From: Thiotrichales bacterium
GTDB taxonomy: Bacteria; Pseudomonadota; Gammaproteobacteria; GCF-002020875
Assembly: GCA_018658305.1 (NCBI GenBank)
Contig: JABHVM010000030.1
Location: 1 to 55,238, forward strand
Direction of reading: 5' to 3'
DNA: 55,238 nt
Shown here: positions 46,097 to 54,277 of the stretch, one piece after another
How positions within the stretch are numbered: the first letter of the stretch is position 1
Layout: every line of letters begins with the position of its first letter
Translations under genes and position numbers: made by a program
The notes under the pieces: generated by a model
What the model was told of the DNA's origin: nothing
The model's database searches: none
Seen by the model: only the letters and a program-made list of their open reading frames with translations

Positions 46097-47206
46097 TTAT
46101 GGGAACTTGTACTGTTTTCCATTAACTTTTTTATCAGCTTCATCTTGTTGGAGCTGAAGCATCTTGTCCTGTTCGAGTTGGAGAGCGTTATGCCCTTCAA
46201 CTAAACTTTTATGTTTAATCTTAAGGTCATCCTGAATCTGTTTACTTAAGTTTGCCTCACTCTTCTCAATAATTTTTTGCAGTTCAGCTATCTTAATTTG
46301 AGTCTCTGCAATTCCTGCTTCAATCACACTTAAGTCAACTGATACTACAGGAGCTGGTGCCATTACAAACTGTGAATCGGCTACTGTATCTGACTCTAAA
46401 TCTTGATCTAAAACTTCAGCTGATGCTGGTGGATAAGGCGCTGCTGGAGGAGTGAAACTTTTCAACTCTTCAACTGCTGCCACTACTGCATCCATCTGAC
46501 TCTGCTGTTCAAAGATTCGGCCAGAGACCAGATCTAACTGTTCATAAATGCCATCAACGGAAGCGTTAACTGTATCTATTTTAGTAGGGATGATGGTTTT
46601 ATCTTCCAGCATCATTAAGGCTAGGACTGCACCACTAATAAACATTCCGATAGTAGAGGCTATCATAGCGAAGTTTCCAGACTTTCCTACCTTCTCTAGA
46701 GCAGGCCCCTCCTCTTTTATATCTTTAGCAAACTGCTTAAGACCCTTAACAATTTTTTCATGTGAAGAGGAGTACTCACTTAAATCTGCGACAATTGAAC
46801 TACTCTCTCCACTACTCTTCTCTATCTGCTCAATAACAGAGGCAAATTTAGAGATCACATCTTCTACATTCTCTTCTGCTGCTGGAGCTGCTGCTGGAGC
46901 TGGAGCTGCTGCCGGAGCTGCCTCTACTGGAGTTGGAACTGGAGCTGCTTCTACTGGAGCTGGAGCCGCTACTGGAGCAGGTTCTGGGGCTGCTACAGCT
47001 GGAGCGTCAGGATCATAATCAAACAGATCAACTCCATCATCCTCTTCAGGTTCTGGCTCTGGAGTTGGGGCTGGTGTTGGTGCAGGGGCAGGAGCTTGTT
47101 CTACAGTTTTAGTAGTATTTCCGCCACCACCTGACCCCTCTGCCACTTCATCTAAAAGTGCATCGATATCAAGTTCTTCTACAGCTGCTTTATTCTCTTC
47201 TGCCAT
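46097..47206 (-). CDS. Pro/Ala-rich coiled-coil membrane protein upstream of flgB
   Basis: The 369-residue protein has an acidic N-terminus (MAEENKAAVEELDIDALLDE) and a low-complexity Pro/Ala/Glu stretch (residues ~38-110, many PAPAP and EAAP repeats). A helical region and one membrane helix near residues 180-200 (IGMFISGAVLALMML) follow, then a long predicted coiled coil to the end. No family is recognised. Its place as first gene before flgBC suggests a motility function. The single helix, charged linker and coiled coil resemble the architecture of the acidic protein at 51820-52473. Confidence 0.75.
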   Translation of the reverse strand: MAEENKAAVEELDIDALLDEVAEGSGGGGNTTKTVEQAPAPAPTPAPTPEPEPEEDDGVDLFDYDPDAPAVAAPEPAPVAAPAPVEAAPVPTPVEAAPAAAPAPAAAPAAEENVEDVISKFASVIEQIEKSSGESSSIVADLSEYSSSHEKIVKGLKQFAKDIKEEGPALEKVGKSGNFAMIASTIGMFISGAVLALMMLEDKTIIPTKIDTVNASVDGIYEQLDLVSGRIFEQQSQMDAVVAAVEELKSFTPPAAPYPPASAEVLDQDLESDTVADSQFVMAPAPVVSVDLSVIEAGIAETQIKIAELQKIIEKSEANLSKQIQDDLKIKHKSLVEGHNALQLEQDKMLQLQQDEADKKVNGKQYKFP

Positions 47207-47447
47207 AATACTGTTCTCTTAAATATTATTATTTCAATTTTGTCTTATATATATTGTCTTTAATTTATCTATCTTCTAAGTTTATGTTAGTGTTATCATC
47301 TAGTCTTGCTAATTGTCTTTAAATATTAATTTACTCTTTACTGACTATTTATTGACTCTTTAGACACTATTTCAACTTAATATAGCTACAATATAGATGT
47401 AAGCAATAATTGTACCAACTTTAATAGAATATACTTAATAGAGAATA

Positions 47448-48539
47448 ATGAGCACCGTTCAACCCTCAGCTCCAAGTCAGACAATTACCCTACCAACTGG
47501 CACAGGATCTACTTTACCTAAATTACAGGTTGGTCAGACCATATCTGCTACCGTCATATCTGTACAGAGTGGACTTGTTAAATTACAGACTTCAAATATA
47601 CTTCTTACTGCAAAAACCACCATTCCACTACAAAAGGGTGAGCAACTCCAGCTGACAGTTACTCAACTACAACCTAAAGTTACACTATCGCTATCTAATC
47701 CAAACAGTCTCACAACAAAACCTGCAACAATTTCCATAGAGCAGATAGCTCAAAAAATATATCCTAAACAGCAACCACTACAACAGATACTGCAGAGTTT
47801 AGGGCAGATATCACAACTTAATAGTAGCAACCGTAGCACCATACTGGCAATTCAGCAACTTTTTCAGAATATTCCAACTCTGATGCAGCTCTTTAACCCC
47901 TCCACTCTAAAACAGAGAACCATCAAGTCTGGCTCTTTTATGGAGAATAATCTGCTCAATAGTAGAACTGATAAACTAAGTGGCGACCTAAAGGGGCAAC
48001 TTCTTCAACTCAGAGCAAAGCTCTTTAGCCAACAACCTCAAACTAATAGACAGCCATCCCAGATAGTACGCCAAATAGATGCTATGCTTTCTCGCATAGA
48101 CCTTGCCCAGCTCAAAACTCTACAATCTTCAGAGAGTGAATCTGCAACAAAAAGTGCTCAGCGCGAGTGGGTTATCGAGATTCCATTTATGGTAGATGAT
48201 AAACCACACAATATTGAACTCTACCTCCAACGCCAATCGATACAAGATGATGCGCAAGAAGATAGTTGGCACATTAAGTTAACTCTCTCTCCTCCCAATA
48301 TGGGAGAGATACATATAAGTGCAAAAATGGGGAGCAAGGAGCTTGACATAAACTTTCTAACTGAGGACCGGCAGAGCTCTGCCACTATATCTAATAATTT
48401 AGATAAGCTAGAGGCGACACTCTCATCCTCTGGAATTGAGACAGGCACTCTCTTTAGTAGACAACTCACTCCTAATGATATAGTGCAGACAGATATCCTA
48501 AAACCAACAGGTAGTGGTGGCATCAGTGCCAGAGCGTAA
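47448..48539 (+). CDS. fliK: Flagellar hook-length control protein FliK
   Basis: FliK measures hook length and switches export specificity. The 363-residue protein has an N-terminal beta domain (VGQTISATVISVQSGLVKLQ), a Gln/Ser-rich middle, and the C-terminal hook-length-control domain. The last is seen as WHIKLTLSPPNMGEIHISAKMG and INFLTEDRQSSATISNNLDKL (residues ~275-325). It is followed after 14 bp by the small FlhB-like protein, a pair found in other Gammaproteobacteria. It is divergent from the unknown protein gene before flgB. Confidence 0.88.
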   Translation: MSTVQPSAPSQTITLPTGTGSTLPKLQVGQTISATVISVQSGLVKLQTSNILLTAKTTIPLQKGEQLQLTVTQLQPKVTLSLSNPNSLTTKPATISIEQIAQKIYPKQQPLQQILQSLGQISQLNSSNRSTILAIQQLFQNIPTLMQLFNPSTLKQRTIKSGSFMENNLLNSRTDKLSGDLKGQLLQLRAKLFSQQPQTNRQPSQIVRQIDAMLSRIDLAQLKTLQSSESESATKSAQREWVIEIPFMVDDKPHNIELYLQRQSIQDDAQEDSWHIKLTLSPPNMGEIHISAKMGSKELDINFLTEDRQSSATISNNLDKLEATLSSSGIETGTLFSRQLTPNDIVQTDILKPTGSGGISARA

Positions 48540-48553
48540 TCTAAGAGTTAAAA

Positions 48554-48820
48554 ATGAAGAGTAAATTAGATATAGCTGTTGCGCTCCGTTATGAAGAGGG
48601 AGTAGGAGCACCAAAAGTAACTGCAAAGGGAAAAGGCATTATTGCTGAACAAATCATGGAGATTGCACGGGAGAATGATATCCCACTATATGAGGAGCCT
48701 GAACTAGTAGAGTTACTCTCTGCCGTTGAACTAGATCAGGAGATTCCAGAGACACTATATATAGCAGTTGCAGAGATTATTGCTTTTGTCTATAGAATAG
48801 CAGATGAGAAGAGTAGATAA
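48554..48820 (+). CDS. FlhB C-terminal domain paralogue (FhlB-like)
   Basis: The 88-residue protein corresponds to the cytoplasmic C-terminal domain of the export switch FlhB: DIAVALRYEEGVGAPKVTAKGKG and IAREN DIPLYEEPELVELL. The membrane part is missing, and the autocleavage NPTH motif is not present; the equivalent region reads GAPKV. Stand-alone FlhB-C proteins occur next to fliK in several motile bacteria and may replace or modulate FlhB. Element copy 3 follows 11 bp after its stop. Confidence 0.88.
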   Translation: MKSKLDIAVALRYEEGVGAPKVTAKGKGIIAEQIMEIARENDIPLYEEPELVELLSAVELDQEIPETLYIAVAEIIAFVYRIADEKSR

Positions 48821-48831
48821 GACTACTATTT

Positions 48832-48952
48832 GTAACTGTTCATATTGCCTCTAAAATTCATCAGATCAAGGTACAAAATTTGAGCATATATTTATATATG
48901 ATAATTTTGCAACGCAGAGATGGTGAATTTTAGGGGTGAGCTGAATAGTTAC
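48832..48952. repeat. Palindromic MITE-like element, copy 3 (inverted)
   Basis: This 121-bp copy is in the opposite orientation to copies 1 and 2, beginning GTAACTGTTC and ending GAATAGTTAC. It is flanked by TACTATTT (48824-48831) and GACTATTT (48953-48960), a 7-of-8 direct repeat. The right-hand flanking repeat contains the znuB stop codon. It lies between the convergent flhB-like gene and znuB. Confidence 0.9.
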
Positions 48953-48954
48953 GA

Positions 48955-49740
48955 CTATTTTTTATGAGTAAATAACGACATAAAGAAAAGTGTAACTGCG
49001 CTAACCACAATCGAAGGGCCTGTTGGAGTGTTTAACCACATAGATAGATTCAATCCAGCAACCACAGATACTCCTCCCACCATAACTGCAACTGCAGCCA
49101 TCCGCTCTGGAGTATTACTAAATTGACGCGCGGTTACTGCAGGGATTATCAATAGAGCAGTCACTAGCAACATTCCAATCATCTTCATTGCTAAAGCCAC
49201 TACCACAGCTATCAACACCATAAATATCAGCTCCACCCTTACTACTGGCACTCCTTCAGCCTGCGCTAACTCTCTATCCACAGTTAGAGCAAGTAGAGGA
49301 CGCCATATTATAAAGAGAATTGAAAGTACTATAGCACCGCCGCCATATATCCAGAGTAGATCTTCTACTCCTATAGCGAGTAGATCACCAAATAGATAAC
49401 TCATAAGATCAATCTGCAACCAACTTATCATACTTATAACTAATACTCCAAGCGCTAAGGAGGCGTGAGAGAGGGTTCCCAATACAGCGTCACTAGTCAA
49501 CTCTCTACGCTTCTGGAGTAGAAACAGGAGGAGTGCGATAGATATTGCCACCATCAATACTCCTAAAGTAATATTGACTCCTAGTAGAAAACCTAGCGCC
49601 ACTCCGAGCAGAGCTGAGTGTGACATTGTGTCCCCAAGATATGACATCCTCTTCCAGACCACGAAACAGCCGAGAGGTCCGCTGACTATAATTAAGCCTA
49701 CCCCACCTAAAATTGCCCGCCAGAAGAAATCATCTAACAT
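48955..49740 (-). CDS. znuB: Zinc ABC transporter permease
   Basis: ZnuB forms the membrane channel for zinc import. The 261-residue protein has about eight helices and the family motifs GPLGCFVVWKRMSYLGDTMSHSALLGVALG near residue 20 and MLLVTALLIIPAVTARQFSNTPERM near residue 190. It overlaps the znuC stop by 7 bp. Its stop codon abuts element copy 3. Confidence 0.95.
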   Translation of the reverse strand: MLDDFFWRAILGGVGLIIVSGPLGCFVVWKRMSYLGDTMSHSALLGVALGFLLGVNITLGVLMVAISIALLLFLLQKRRELTSDAVLGTLSHASLALGVLVISMISWLQIDLMSYLFGDLLAIGVEDLLWIYGGGAIVLSILFIIWRPLLALTVDRELAQAEGVPVVRVELIFMVLIAVVVALAMKMIGMLLVTALLIIPAVTARQFSNTPERMAAVAVMVGGVSVVAGLNLSMWLNTPTGPSIVVSAVTLFFMSLFTHKK

Positions 49741-50492
49741 TTGCCATCACCGCATTGCTGGATTGTGCCAGATAGATCATGGCGATGATCATGGTTATGC
49801 TGATAGAGAGCAAGCTCATCTCCCTGCCCAAAGAGGCGCATATACTCTGGGTCTGCACTCACTGTTGATGGGTGCCCTTGACAACAGATGTGTTGATCTA
49901 TACATATCACTCTATCCGTAGATGCCATCACCACATGTAGATCATGTGATACCATAAGTATTGCGCAGTTATGTCTATCCCTAATTTTGCTAATCAACTT
50001 ATACATCTCACTCTCACCAAGATAGTCTACCCCTTGGACAGGCTCATCCAACACCAGAAGCTCTGGACTACAGAGCAGAGTTCGCGCCAACATTACTCGC
50101 TGAAATTCCCCACCAGAGAGATTAGAGACTGCAGCATCTATAAGATAGGCAACTCCACTCTCAGCCAGTGCGGAGATCACCTTCTTCTCACTGTAATTTG
50201 CAGTTAGACTCATTATGCGCCGCACGGTAAGTGGTAAAACTGGATCTATATCGAACTTCTGAGGCAGATACCCAATCCGTAACTTTTTTCTCCTCTTAAC
50301 TTGACCAGAGGTTGGGGAGATTAAACCAAGCAATAGGCGGAGCAGTGTGCTCTTGCCAGCCCCATTTGGCCCTATAATGGTAACTATCTCTCCTTGCTGG
50401 AGCGTCAAAGAGACATCACTAAGCAGAATTTTATTATTAAAACTAAGCGATATCCCAACAGCCTCTAAAAGTGGATCCTCATTAATATTCAT
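49734..50492 (-). CDS. znuC: Zinc ABC transporter ATP-binding protein
   Basis: The 252-residue ATPase has Walker A GPNGAGKST (near residue 40), the Q-loop GYLPQKFDIDP, signature LSGGEFQRVMLAR, Walker B LLVLDEPVQGVD and the switch histidine in MVSHDLHVVM. The C-terminal region is His-rich (HNHDHRHD), as in ZnuC proteins that bind zinc. It overlaps znuB. It lies divergent from znuA, with a terminator-like hairpin in between. Confidence 0.95.
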   Translation of the reverse strand: MNINEDPLLEAVGISLSFNNKILLSDVSLTLQQGEIVTIIGPNGAGKSTLLRLLLGLISPTSGQVKRRKKLRIGYLPQKFDIDPVLPLTVRRIMSLTANYSEKKVISALAESGVAYLIDAAVSNLSGGEFQRVMLARTLLCSPELLVLDEPVQGVDYLGESEMYKLISKIRDRHNCAILMVSHDLHVVMASTDRVICIDQHICCQGHPSTVSADPEYMRLFGQGDELALYQHNHDHRHDLSGTIQQCGDGKC

Positions 50493-50552
50493 AAAAGTTC
50501 AAATCTATTATAATTTGTAAGATATATATAAGCATAAAGCATCTATTATAAC

Positions 50553-50594
50553 AAAAAAATATGGGGTACCGCTTCGAAAGGTACACCCATATTT
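50553..50594 (-). terminator. Rho-independent terminator in the znuC leader
   Basis: Read on the minus strand, AAATATGGGTGTACC (50594-50580) pairs with GGTACCCCATATTT (50570-50557), with one bulged T and a 9-nt loop, followed by a T7 run. It sits about 65 bp before the znuC start and would stop transcripts entering from the promoter at 50632-50660. Confidence 0.85.
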
Positions 50595-50631
50595 AGGAAT
50601 GCTCAATATCTATACTTCTAAGAGTAGAGCC

Positions 50632-50660
50632 ATTTAATCATAAACGATAACGATTGTCAA
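50632..50660 (-). promoter_or_regulatory. Promoter overlapping a Zur/Fur-like operator
   Basis: On the minus strand TTGACA (50660-50655) and TTAAAT (50637-50632) are 17 bp apart. The stretch AACGATAACGATTGTC on the plus strand (50643-50658) lies between and over them and resembles an imperfect Fur-family inverted repeat. In a znu intergenic region this suggests zinc repression by Zur. Confidence 0.5.
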
Positions 50661-50754
50661 CACTATTTACACCCTCCCTCTTAAACTCAGCAGCGCAAGG
50701 ATAATCACGCTTACGAGCTGTAGATCATATACCGCTCCCTCTTAATCATGTATC

Positions 50755-51669
50755 ATGCATATTATGGATAGATTAAAATTAATATTAATTACACTTAACT
50801 CACTTGCTTTATGGGTCATCTCACTCTCTGTAAGTTATGCTCTACCGCCATCTGTAGTGGTATCAAGCAAACCATTCCACTCTCTAGTTGCTGGGGTTAT
50901 GAGTGGGATAGCAGAACCAAAGCTAATTGTTGATGGACTCTACTCTCCCCACAACTACACTCTTAAACCTAAAAATGCAGTAGAGATACAGAGTGCAGAT
51001 TTGATCTTTTGGGGAGGAAGAGAGATTGAGCCATTCTTGATAAGATCCCTTCAAAACTTATCCAAGACAACTACTATATCTATAAGTGAGCTTGATAACC
51101 TAGAGAAGCTACCACTACGCAACATAAAACAACATCAGCATCATACCGAAAGCGGTATTGATCCGCACCTCTGGCTTGACCCTATTAATGCTATTCACAT
51201 TATTAAGGGGACAGTAACAGAGTTAAGCAGTATAGATCCCGATAACAGTTCACTCTATCAACGCAATGGCAAAGATATAATAGTTAAACTAGAGCTCCTC
51301 CATACACAGTTAACAGGTATGAGTGAAGAGATTAGAGACATCCCATTTATGGTGTACCATGATAGCTACCAATATTTTGAACACCGCTATCAATTAAAGT
51401 CTCTTGGAGTAATGGTGCAAAATATAAACCATGCATCAAGTGCTGGTAGATTAGCTTTGATACGCAAACAACTCGTAAAGAATAAAGTTCGTTGTCTCTT
51501 TAGCGAACCACAATTTTCAGACCGCCTCGTAAAAGTTGCAACTGATGGAATTACAACACAAATAGGCTCATTAGATCCTATTGGTGCTAGACTTATTCCT
51601 GGACCAGAACTATACTTTAACTTAATGGATAATCTTATTAATAACTTGAGCAGCTGCCTAAAAAAGTAG
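50755..51669 (+). CDS. znuA: Zinc ABC transporter substrate-binding protein
   Basis: The 304-residue periplasmic receptor has an N-terminal signal (residues ~1-31). Zinc ligands are plausible in SPHNYTLKP (near residue 65), IDPHLWLDP (near residue 137), YHDSYQYFEHRY (near residue 203) and the late aspartate in GSLDPIGA. A short His-rich loop (KQHQHH) precedes the second. The start may be 50755 or the ATG at 50764. It is divergent from znuCB. Three helices of the usual ZnuA fold cannot be checked here. Confidence 0.92.
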   Translation: MHIMDRLKLILITLNSLALWVISLSVSYALPPSVVVSSKPFHSLVAGVMSGIAEPKLIVDGLYSPHNYTLKPKNAVEIQSADLIFWGGREIEPFLIRSLQNLSKTTTISISELDNLEKLPLRNIKQHQHHTESGIDPHLWLDPINAIHIIKGTVTELSSIDPDNSSLYQRNGKDIIVKLELLHTQLTGMSEEIRDIPFMVYHDSYQYFEHRYQLKSLGVMVQNINHASSAGRLALIRKQLVKNKVRCLFSEPQFSDRLVKVATDGITTQIGSLDPIGARLIPGPELYFNLMDNLINNLSSCLKK

Positions 51670-51717
51670 ACAAAGAGTTGACGCTTTAATCTGGCACGAG
51701 GATTGCATCTACGCCTT

Positions 51718-51794
51718 ACATAGATACACTTTGCATAGATATAGTGTGCATGGATATAATTCGTATAGATATAGATTTTGCATAGATGCAAATA
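51718..51794. repeat. 15-bp degenerate tandem repeat (minisatellite), five units
   Basis: Five units start at 51718, 51733, 51748, 51763 and 51780 (a 2-bp slip before the last), with a consensus near GCATAGATATAGTTT. A partial unit GCATCTACGCCTT precedes them. The array ends 25 bp before the ATG of the acidic membrane protein gene and therefore lies in its promoter or leader. Confidence 0.8.
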
Positions 51795-51819
51795 TTTAAT
51801 CTCAATAGAGGATAAAGAT

Positions 51820-52473
51820 ATGGCTGATGAAGATAAGAAGGAAGATGAGGCAGGAGAAGAGAAAGAGTCTGGTGGCAGTATGCTGCCTCTCATCATAGGT
51901 GGAGTATCTCTACTACTGAATATTGCTATTTTAGTCTATCTTATTCTATTTCCATCTGGCGGTGGCAATGGTGAGGTGATCGCCAAAATGGCAACTGACA
52001 TAACAGCAATTAGTGAGGAGACTCTTCCTGCAGTAGATGAAAAAATATCTGCTCTAGCTGTCCTTATTCCTGAAGACTCTTCAGATAATGAAGAGGAGGA
52101 AGATTGCGAAGATGGTGAAGAGTGTGAAGAATATGAAGAGGATGAAGATGACGGCGATTACTCTACAGCTGACTCATCTTCCGATGGATCACCTCAGCTC
52201 ACAGAGCTCACTATGATGATGACAGATACACAGTTAATTATGCGCCAGCTAGCAGAGAATCTAAATACCGATACAGCCTCAATCAAGCGCTCTATTGGTG
52301 GAGCAGCTAAAGCTGGAAAACAGGTCCGCAATTTAAGAGCAGATCTAAAACGGATAGAGAAGAAAATTAACGAGCTACTGGGTGACACTCCTGACGGCAA
52401 AAAGCGGAAAAAAGGCGGTCGTATTACCCATAACATATATGATTATGAGAGTGGTGGAATAACTTTCCCTTAA
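51820..52473 (+). CDS. Acidic single-helix membrane protein near flagellar genes
   Basis: The 217-residue protein (ATG at 51820, after an AGAGGATAAAG ribosome region) has a charged N-terminus (MADEDKKEDEAGEEKESGG). One membrane helix (residues ~21-46), an extremely acidic stretch (residues ~85-115, mostly Glu/Asp), a helical region and a very basic tail (GKKRKKGGR) follow. No family is recognised. It has the same type of layout as the protein before flgB. It precedes the flgP- and flgT-like genes by 118 bp, so a motility role is suggested by position. Confidence 0.75.
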   Translation: MADEDKKEDEAGEEKESGGSMLPLIIGGVSLLLNIAILVYLILFPSGGGNGEVIAKMATDITAISEETLPAVDEKISALAVLIPEDSSDNEEEEDCEDGEECEEYEEDEDDGDYSTADSSSDGSPQLTELTMMMTDTQLIMRQLAENLNTDTASIKRSIGGAAKAGKQVRNLRADLKRIEKKINELLGDTPDGKKRKKGGRITHNIYDYESGGITFP

Positions 52474-52590
52474 ACTAATAGATGATATCTGATCTATATT
52501 CTGTATAAATATTTACTGTATAAATATTTATAATATGTAATTTTGTATTTTTTTAAACTTGTAACTTATTTGTAACTTAGGAGAGATAAG

Positions 52591-53028
52591 ATGAAATTTA
52601 AACATAAAACCTTAACTGCACTAGCCCCTGCTCTACTAGCAGCTTGGGGAGTAACTGCCGCAACCAATAGCTATGCTGAAGAGTACGCACCACCACCATC
52701 CCCAACTCGCATCTCTGCAATTGGATATGGTGCAGAGAGTACTTTTGAAGGGTACTCAGATGGACAGCGCATGCTAACCTCAATTCGTGCCTCCAAGATG
52801 GATGCCTATCGAGCACTCTCAGAGCAACTCTATGGAGTTCGCATCAACGGTCAAACCACAGTATCATCTATGGTCGCCAAAAATGATAACTTCAGAGTGT
52901 ATGTGGATGCATTTCTACGCGGCGCGGAGATTATCAGCATCAACCCTATTGGTAGTGGAAACTATGAGACGATAATCGAAATTGAGATCGACAACAAGTT
53001 CTTCACTCTTGCCAATAGCTACGAATAG
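52591..53028 (+). CDS. FlgP-like (LPP20 family) flagellar outer-ring protein
   Basis: The 145-residue exported protein has a signal peptide (residues ~1-29) and an LPP20-type domain with RMLTSIRASKMDAYRALSEQLYGVRINGQTTVS. This matches FlgP, which in Vibrio and Campylobacter forms discs around the flagellar basal body under the outer membrane. The lipobox cysteine common in FlgP is not seen (the signal ends ...NSYAEEYA), so it may be a soluble periplasmic version. flgT follows 25 bp later. Confidence 0.85.
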   Translation: MKFKHKTLTALAPALLAAWGVTAATNSYAEEYAPPPSPTRISAIGYGAESTFEGYSDGQRMLTSIRASKMDAYRALSEQLYGVRINGQTTVSSMVAKNDNFRVYVDAFLRGAEIISINPIGSGNYETIIEIEIDNKFFTLANSYE

Positions 53029-53053
53029 CACACTGCTGATAGATTCAAGATAG

Positions 53054-54205
53054 ATGTTAAGGTCGCTACTAAAGGGTACTCTGCTACTTCTACTCTCTAC
53101 TACAGTAGAGGCTCAATTCCTTACCTCCGAGGGTGAAGCTATAGTTCGTCATAACGATACCTCAACTGCTAGATATATGGCAATTGTGGAAGCTATGAAC
53201 CAAGCTAGCTTAGAGAATGGGGCAGAGATTACCTCTGATACCATCATGCACAATTTGGCTATTCATTCTGATACAGTGCGTATCCGTACCAAAGGACGAG
53301 TTGGTGACGTTCATGTTCTACAGGAGTGGCAAGAAGATAATATCTATCATGTACGCATCTCTGCAGAGATCAGTGATGCTGCTCTTAGCTGCAACTCTCC
53401 TACTGCATTAGTACATAATAAGCGCATTGTAGTTACTCAATTTATAAATCTAGCCACTAACGATAGTAGCGACCTAAGAGATGTAGAGAGCGGTTTGGCT
53501 ACTATGATGGTGCGCTCTATAAACAATAGTTCCAACAAAATTAAAGCAACCCCAATGACTCAATATGCAATTCAGGGAGAAGGGTATGCAGAACGTGCTG
53601 CTCAGGTGCAGCAGTTAGCTCGCCAGAGTGGAGCTCAATTTATTCTAAGCGGATCACTCAACCAAGCCTCCAGAGATAGTGTAGGAGACTTAGCTGAAAG
53701 TGGATTAATGAAAGAGCTCTCCAATTTTATTGGAGTAGTACAAGAACAGTATAGCCCTAGACACTTAGAGGTTGAGACCACACTGTATGATGGCGAGAGC
53801 GGAGAAGTTATAGCTAACCAACAAGATGGCATTACAGTCTCTGGAAAAGTATATGTGGGTAGAGATAGCAAAGTTGGAAGCCACTCATTTATAGCAACCA
53901 CTACTGGAAGCGCACTACAGAAGCTAATAGATTCACAAAGTAGAACTTTAACTAACGAATTAGCTTGCCTTCCAATGACCACAACTATTAGCTCAATCAA
54001 AGACAATACTATAACTCTCCCTGTTGGGCGTAATGGTGGCATTCATGCTGGTGATAGATTAGTAATTGTAGAACAGAATAGCCCGCTTACTATATTAGGA
54101 ATACTCCAGATCACCCAAGTATCTGCAACCCGCTCATCTGGAATGACTGATATTGACCCATCTATACTAGGAATAACAAAATCAGACCTAGTCCGTTCTT
54201 GGTAA
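53054..54205 (+). CDS. FlgT-like flagellar H-ring protein
   Basis: FlgT forms the H ring around the basal body in Vibrio and is needed to hold the sodium-driven stator. The 383-residue protein has a signal peptide (cut after VEA, near residue 20). The FlgT N-terminal domain (FLTSEGEAIVRHNDTSTARYMAIVEAMNQAS), a middle domain with LARQSGAQFILSGSLNQ near residue 190, and a C-terminal domain (LPVGRNGGIHAGDRLVIV) follow. It is paired with the flgP-like gene. The stator type here is not known. Confidence 0.85.
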   Translation: MLRSLLKGTLLLLLSTTVEAQFLTSEGEAIVRHNDTSTARYMAIVEAMNQASLENGAEITSDTIMHNLAIHSDTVRIRTKGRVGDVHVLQEWQEDNIYHVRISAEISDAALSCNSPTALVHNKRIVVTQFINLATNDSSDLRDVESGLATMMVRSINNSSNKIKATPMTQYAIQGEGYAERAAQVQQLARQSGAQFILSGSLNQASRDSVGDLAESGLMKELSNFIGVVQEQYSPRHLEVETTLYDGESGEVIANQQDGITVSGKVYVGRDSKVGSHSFIATTTGSALQKLIDSQSRTLTNELACLPMTTTISSIKDNTITLPVGRNGGIHAGDRLVIVEQNSPLTILGILQITQVSATRSSGMTDIDPSILGITKSDLVRSW

Positions 54206-54277
54206 ACATTACTCAACTTTAGTGATTATTATTAGGTGTCGCCTGAAACAGCTAGAGTTATTTGATACAATATACCG

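Noticed and set aside
46548-47018. A 156-codon plus-strand frame rich in Ala, Gly and Ser opposite the Pro/Ala-rich protein
   Set aside because: It is the antisense reading of the GCT/CCA-rich low-complexity stretch and has no ribosome site or conserved motif.
51718-51794. The repeat array as a CRISPR
   Set aside because: Units are 15 bp, degenerate and directly adjacent with no unique spacers, and no cas genes are present.
51390-51896. A 168-codon minus-strand frame across the minisatellite and znuA 3' end
   Set aside because: It is produced by the stop-poor repeat array and antisense znuA codons; composition is not protein-like.
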